A DNA stretch of 64,000 nucleotides from Flaccisagitta enflata (lineage: Eukaryota; Chaetognatha; Sagittoidea; Aphragmophora), in assembly GCA_965153355.1 (NCBI GenBank), contig OZ231128.1, forward strand, positions 5,394,001 through 5,458,000, in the 5' to 3' direction. Position numbers and translations under genes: made by a program. Below the pieces are notes generated by a model that was given only the letters and a program-made list of their open reading frames with translations, was not told the origin of the DNA and did no database searches. Positions within the stretch are counted from its first letter, which is position 1; each line of letters opens with the position of its first letter. Positions 58,616 to 64,000 of the stretch are shown here, piece after piece.

Positions 58616-59620
58616 CGTCACTTGTTACAGAAGTTTTGTTTTATTATTTTTTTCATCAAAAATCAAGTGCATAAAACTGCATATACGGGCCGTCTTTAGT
58701 TTAAGCCCATTTGCTAAAGCGTCTAAACATAAGTTTTTGTCCGTGGTCCATCAGACAGTTTACAATAATTCCTTTGCTAATTTCTACTTCTAAATCAATT
58801 ATAGTGATTGGGCGGCCGGTTGCATCAAAGGTATCAATAAGCCTTACTGGTCTGATCTTTCGAAGATGTTGTCAGTGTCAACGTCTACGCCAACGTCAAT
58901 ACCAGTTAAGAATTTTATTTTTCCCTGTTTTACCCTCATGACGTAATGAAAATCATGAAATCCCGTCGCGATTCAAAAATTTCGAGGAAGGGAAAAAATA
59001 TTTGGCTTATTCGCGTCTATGACAGAATTCTGTCTCCTCTTTTATGGTTTCTTCTTGCAAGGCGAAAAATGGGAATCCCCCACAAACATGAATACACAAA
59101 TACAAGATGATTTCTCTAATGAATACGAAAGCAGATTTTTTTTTCTTCTGAATGCCAAATTTCTTATCCTCCTGTGTCGTGAAAAATGTAATAAAGCCAG
59201 CTCATTGATTATGCGTGTCTGTATTCGTGTCCGTGTGTGCGCATCTTATATCTGTTATTATATATTTGTGTCCTTACTCAGTTACCCACATCTTCACTGC
59301 ACTGCACTGCACTGCACTGTCTAGAAAATGAACCCGATAAAGTTTGAAATGCTCGTTCGGAAAATGAAGCAATGGAGGGGGGGGGGGAGAGTTGTGTTTG
59401 CCATTTTCCCACTTTACTGGTGGTTCAATCGTTGGACAATAAAGAAGGGTTAAAACCAATTGAGTTGTGAGAGTAACAGCATAAAAGGGAACCTGGCTTT
59501 TTCCGCTTTTTCCGTTGACGACCACCGTAAAAAGCCTCGGGGGCCGTCACTATCTAATCCGTCCCCTCGCAATCTCTGTCTTTTCTCCGTTGTCTATCAC
59601 TCTACCACACTCTATGATTT
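58616..59620. other. Mostly unassigned interval
   Basis: A short (CTGCA)n of four units lies at about 59298-59319. No gene is supported; the reading frame at 59019-59324 has no recognisable domain. Confidence 0.4.
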
Positions 59621-59622
59621 TT

Positions 59623-59726
59623 AGGTGCGCCAAAGCGACTCTATAACTGGCTGGTTGATGCCGTCGTTTGGTTGGTCGGCAACGCAAACGTTTGACAATC
59701 TACATGGTGCACCTACTTGGCCTTGT
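59623..59726 (+). mobile_element. G element copy 2 (104 bp)
   Basis: AGGTGCGCCAAAGCGACTCT, ATAACTGGCTGG, GGTTGGTCGGCAACGCAAAC, GGTGCACCTACTTGGCCTTG. It is the same length and order as copy 1. Confidence 0.72.
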
Positions 59727-59973
59727 CTTTTCTCGCTCTCAATCTTTTTCTCTGTCTCTAGCTTGTCCTCCATCTCCCTCTGACACTATGTACTATCTAG
59801 CTCAAAAGTAAAGACACAAGATAAATATTGATTGATTTATTCAATTAATAATACAGTAGATGTCGTCTAGACTTGGAAATACGGGGGCCCTCATATCCTA
59901 ACTACCATTTGCGCTAATGAAATGAAACTGTGTCTGTATAATGCTTATGTCCTATAGGGTTGACGATGGGGTA

Positions 59974-61243
59974 TGCACTCAAAAAAAAAATTTCGAAATC
60001 TAATAATTATCATGAAAATTATATCTAAAAGGGCGATTATTATACATGCGATTTTATATAATTATTACATTCATCCCCAAGGCGATTTTCAGCGAAATTA
60101 TACAGAATTATACCGGCACTTCCGAAAACATCGAAAAAAAAACAAGTGCAGAAACATAGCAACAACGGGAATGACATAGGGGAGGTTATTGGAGTCGATG
60201 AATCTATTCTTTCGAAATATAAAAAGCACATTAACAAAAAATATAACAATTATACAAAGAGCACGACCACTAGTTTCCTCTTAAAAGGTTGTGCGGCCTT
60301 TTTTACCACTGGGAAAGTTTCAGGTTGGCTTGCAGTGCATGTGTCGAGAGAAAAATATTTTTTTTCCAAAAATCGAAAAAATCGTGTACATATATAACAA
60401 TTATACTAATAAATAGACTTTGGCTAAAAAATGGACTTCAATGAAAAGTATATATAACTATTATAATTGGCAAAATTATATATCATATATATCATTTGCA
60501 TAAAGTAGCTCAGAACATTTTGTCTAATATCTTGCCCTTTTCCTTAAAGTTTATAATGAAACTTTATACACATGTTAAGTTGACATAGGGAATTAGCTCA
60601 ATGATGTTATCTTATGATTTATCCAACTTATGTAGTTATTATGTCATAGTTACTGTATTACTGCCTGTAGACCATTCCAGTTCAAAATGTTGAATATAAA
60701 AAATAGAAAAAATCTATAAGTACGCTATCTGGCTCAGTATAATCCACGACGATCTGCCGATTGCTTTAGACAGACTTGCTCTGTATGCTTAGTCTTGTTC
60801 TATAAATGTTTGCATTTTTAATGCGAACTTTATAGGAAAAGACTTAAGCTATATATGCTTAGTCTGAATCTATAAAAGTTCTCACTTTTGATGAGAACTT
60901 TATAAAAAATCATAAAAGCAAGATATCAGGTAAAACGACATTATGCAAATGAGGGGGGAAATATAATCATTATATAAATCAAATATAATTGTTATACCTA
61001 AAAATATAATTATTATATGCATAAGACTTTGTCTAACTGTTATATTGCGCAAATATAATACTGTATAATTTTGGTAAATCTGACCCTCCAGGGCTGTATA
61101 ACTTTGTATAATTTTATATAATTCAGTATAATTTCAGTATAATTCCGTATAATTGGAAAAAAATTGGGGCCCATGTATAATAATCGCCCATCTAGGTCTA
61201 ATTTATTAGACAAAGTTATACCTGAAAATTTTTTTTTTGAGTG
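59974..61243. mobile_element. AT-rich foldback M10, innermost of the nest
   Basis: The left end CACTCAAAAAAAAAATTTCG and, from the right, CACTCAAAAAAAAAATTTTC match; GGGCGATTATTATACATG near 60030 pairs with CATGTATAATAATCGCCC near 61172. The interior is full of TATAATTATTAT and TATAATTTCAG units. Confidence 0.75.
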
Positions 61244-61309
61244 TGGCAGCTCTGTGGATAGAAAATTCTTTTGAATAAACTAAAACAAATTTATTTAATT
61301 CTAACAGTT

Positions 61310-61403
61310 GCCAGAATTGGTCTGGTGGTTAACTCGCTTGACTTCAAATCTTTCTTGATCAATCTATTTCTTTAAAAGTTCCAGGTTCGAATCCCAGGCT
61401 GGT
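61310..61403 (+). tRNA. tRNA-like sequence (pseudogene or SINE head) within M9
   Basis: GCCAGAATTGGTCTGGTGGT, TAACTCGC has an A-box-like TGGTCTGGTGG. CCAGGTTCGAATCCCAGGCT has a perfect B box. GCCAG at the start can pair with CTGGT at the end with one wobble. The intervening 35-40 bp is longer than in a standard tRNA, as in a long-variable-arm type or an insertion, and the anticodon stem pairs poorly, so it is probably not functional. Confidence 0.5.
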
Positions 61404-61679
61404 TTTGCAATTAAAGCAAATAGATGAAGCTGAAATTCTGCCATAAATGTGATTGATCCTAACATTTTATACTAAAAGATTTTTTTGTAAGGTAAGCCGT
61501 AGGGGGATGCCATACCCCATCGTCAACCCCTTAGGGTCTATATATTACACTAGCAAAATATCACTCCCCTCACTATACTGATGCTGAGGTTATGAGCTCC
61601 CCCGTATTTCCAAGTCTAGATGACATCTACTGTACATAATATAATTCTGGAATACATTTAATACCCCCCCCCCTTGGGT

Positions 61680-62075
61680 AGTAACAACCACTTTCATACG
61701 CTTTGGCATGCTTTTGTAGAGAGATTCAAGGTAAATTAACAAAATCTTTCACAGGCTTATAAAGCAACTTTTTTTCAACCTTGCAGCTGATGTTGCATAA
61801 TCTTTGTTTTGAAGTTGCTTCATTTGAATTCAAAGTAATTCAATGGGGTTCAGATCGGAGTTGTTTCCAGGCCAATCATCAAAGAGGTTGACGCCCTGTA
61901 TTGCGTGCCATTGCCTTGTTGTAGTGGCGCAATGTACTAAAGAACTGAAATTTTTTGCTATTTTTGATTTGGAGAAGCAGTTTTGTTTTATCTGTCATTT
62001 CTAAACGCTTTGACTTATAAGAACGCGGTTGGTGCCATTCAATCAGAAACTTGATCTAATTTCTGGATCTCACCA
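61680..62075 (-). pseudogene. Tc1/mariner-type transposase remnant
   Basis: Reading the minus strand, about 61838-61885 encodes DDWPGNNSDLNPIE, the catalytic-domain block that contains the second Asp of the DDE/D triad in Tc1-like transposases, followed by a stop. About 61676-61740 encodes LESLYKSMPKRMKVVV, the C-terminal block of the same family. About 61940-62075 carries a short N-terminal-like segment. The middle of the protein is missing and frames are broken, so it is inactive. Confidence 0.88.
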
Positions 62076-62339
62076 ATTTTCACATCAATTATTTACTCAA
62101 AGCAGAGATACTACTCAAAACGCTTGTGTCTATACTTTTGAGCTAGATAGTAATCTTATCTGTTGCACTCGACTCTTATTCAGTACTGTTTTCTCTTAAG
62201 CAGAAGAACTATTCATCTTTCTCTTATACAATAGTACTATTCATCTTCTTTCTCTACCTCTGTTCCACTCCCGAGCTCATCTGATTTTCTGTCCTTTGTT
62301 TTTAGTTCTTATTTTCTTCTTAACTTCAAAATTTTTAAC

Positions 62340-62760
<421 letters not shown>

Positions 62761-63109
62761 TCTTTTCTTTTCTACTTTCTTTTCATCTGCCCGTCGGTTT
62801 CTTTTGGTTGCCTCCCATCCCTCATGTTTCACTTCATCTCTCCTCTGTATCTTATTCCGTCTACACACGTGTACAAATTCTTTCTCATTTCAATTTGAGT
62901 TGAGTAGCTATGGTAACCATGGTTGTCATGGTGTTAGCAGAAGACCACAGAACGGGATGAGAATGTCTCAATTAAATCGAGAAGACAGTCAAATATTTCA
63001 TACCAGTGAACACCTAGTTTTTCAAATCTTTTAATGATTCATTGCGCACGCAAACAATTGGTCAAGTAATTGAGTACTAAAATGTCATAAATAAAACTTG
63101 TTTTCACAT
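62761..63109. other. Unassigned interval
   Basis: GGTAACCATGGTTGTCATGG near 62912 is a partial palindrome. No gene is seen. Confidence 0.4.
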
Positions 63110-63570
63110 TTGCTGTGTCAACCCAAAGTGAAAATCATATGTAGTCGATTGGATGATTGGTCACCGACTACGATGATGGTATGTACGGTAATAATGGCTA
63201 TGAGGATTGCTAAATTCAACATGTCATCTACAAGTGAAAATCGGACATCTGGTTTGGACTTGGGAGGCTGTTACTTGTTTATTCTTCGGCATCCCAAATT
63301 ATCAATCAGACTAGTATAACTATGACTTGTATATAATATATACGTGGATAATTTTGTTTTGACGTTTTCATCCACATGTGAAAATCTGACAAGGTTGGAC
63401 GAATGATTGGATAACTTCTTTTGACATTGTCCTACCAAAGTATGAGTCAAACAGTTAGTTGGACGGCTAGTATGGCTGACTATAAGCAGTATGGTGCTCT
63501 GGGTGTTCTTGTTTTGATACTTTGATTTAATCCACCAGTCAAAATCAGACATTCTGTTGAGTGGTTGAAA
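63110..63570 (+). repeat. Degenerate tandem repeat of about 110-160 bp
   Basis: GTGAAAATC (or GTCAAAATC) followed by GGACAT/TGACAA/AGACAT and a TTGGA or TTGAG segment occurs near 63128, 63234, 63379 and 63539, with TGGATGATTGG-like text after some copies. Confidence 0.4.
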
Positions 63571-63696
63571 TGGCTCTAAGGCTCAAATGGTATAGTTGGT
63601 GGATGAAACGGCGACCCGGATGTCTAGTCTACGTCACTGTCTCAAAGTTTGCCCTGTTTTAAGACCCCACTTTGCCAAAGTGAAATAAAAAAAAAG

Positions 63697-63798
<102 letters not shown>

Positions 63799-64000
63799 AG
63801 AATGGCCTCTCACTCTCGATTCCTCTATTTATCTTTTTTTTTTTATTTCTTTTTAAAAATGTGTCTAGTCTCTGAAATTTATTTTCGCCATGTCCACCCA
63901 TGGTGGGCTCCATCGGTTGAATGGCGTGGATAAATAAAAGAAAAATGGATGTTTTTTTTCCTTTCATTTTCTCCACGGTTGAAAATATGCTTCCATAGAC

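Larger units (their letters stand above)
59854..61632. mobile_element. TA-flanked element M9, about 120-bp TIRs, inside M8
   Basis: The left end CAGTAGATGTCGTCTAGACT, TGGAAATACGGGGG and, from the right, CAGTAGATGTCATCTAGACT, TGGAAATACGGGGG match. Further in, GGGTTGACGATGGGGTATG (about 59957) faces CATACCCCATCGTCAACCCC (about 61510). TA flanks it at 59852-59853 and 61633-61634. A CAGTAGA-type end with TA target resembles pogo/Tigger elements, but no transposase is present. Confidence 0.88.
59793..62150 (-). mobile_element. Tc1/mariner-like element M8, interrupted by M9
   Basis: The left end CTATCTAGCTCAAAAGTAAA, GACACAAG and, from the right, CTATCTAGCTCAAAAGTATA, GACACAAG differ at one base in 28. 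TA lies at 59791-59792 and 62151-62152. It encodes remnants of a Tc1-type transposase on the minus strand. Without the M9 insertion it would be about 575 bp, so it is internally deleted. Confidence 0.92.

Noticed and set aside
59019-59324. 101-residue ORF as a gene
   Set aside because: Hydrophobic and Phe-rich with no recognisable domain, no promoter or splice evidence, and it ends in a CTGCA repeat.

Overview
The window is a stretch of a repeat-saturated animal (metazoan) nuclear genome. The evidence is one split gene with GT-AG introns, Tc1/mariner-, hAT- and pogo-like transposons, interstitial TTAGGG arrays and a very high density of microsatellites: (GA)n, (CA)n, (TTTC)n, (TTG)n, (AAC)n and (TTTGCC)n. 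A vertebrate-type TTAGGG array argues against most insects; no lineage can be named safely.

Only one convincing protein gene is present: a four-exon, plus-strand acid ceramidase-like gene (ASAH1/NAAA family, Ntn-hydrolase fold) at 25374-29383. Its exons join in frame to a 488-residue protein with a signal peptide and the conserved nucleophile cysteine. All three introns are largely built from repeats: a D element with a tRNA-like segment plus an A element in intron 1, a foldback in intron 2 and an E element in intron 3. A second D element lies just upstream of the start codon. A weak single-pass membrane ORF (4093-4443, minus), a CCAAT-box cluster (44203-44359) and a broken Tc1-type transposase (about 61680-62075, minus) are the only other coding or regulatory signals.

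The rest is transposable elements and simple repeats. The letters used here are local labels. A and B: 150-250 bp elements with a terminal GTCGCG/CGCGAC hairpin, an inner (CCGT)n-like tract and a far end in GGCCTTGTT (A) or GATATTGTGACC (B). G and H: short families also ending in GGCCTTGTT. D: 0.1-0.7 kb elements with GGGCAGCGGCCCC ends and a tail closing in a hairpin plus GCGACTA. E: about 280 bp elements with GGGCGTGTTTCTAGT ends. C: a repeat starting near CCCTCACTATAC. A, B, D and G share the architecture of a terminal hairpin followed by CTA, which suggests Helitron/Helentron-type non-autonomous elements.

Layout. 0-10 kb: microsatellites and TA-flanked MITEs. 10.0-15.0 kb: a giant 5-kb palindrome carrying two younger insertions. 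15-25 kb: A, D, E and G elements and an interstitial telomere-like array. 25.4-29.4 kb: the ceramidase gene. 29.7-34.6 kb: long microsatellites. 35-50 kb: foldbacks, E, D and A elements and a hAT-like element with an 8-bp target duplication. 50-57 kb: nested B/C and A/MITE composites and microsatellites. 59.8-62.15 kb: a three-level nest of transposons. 62.3-64 kb: (TTTC)n and (GA)n.
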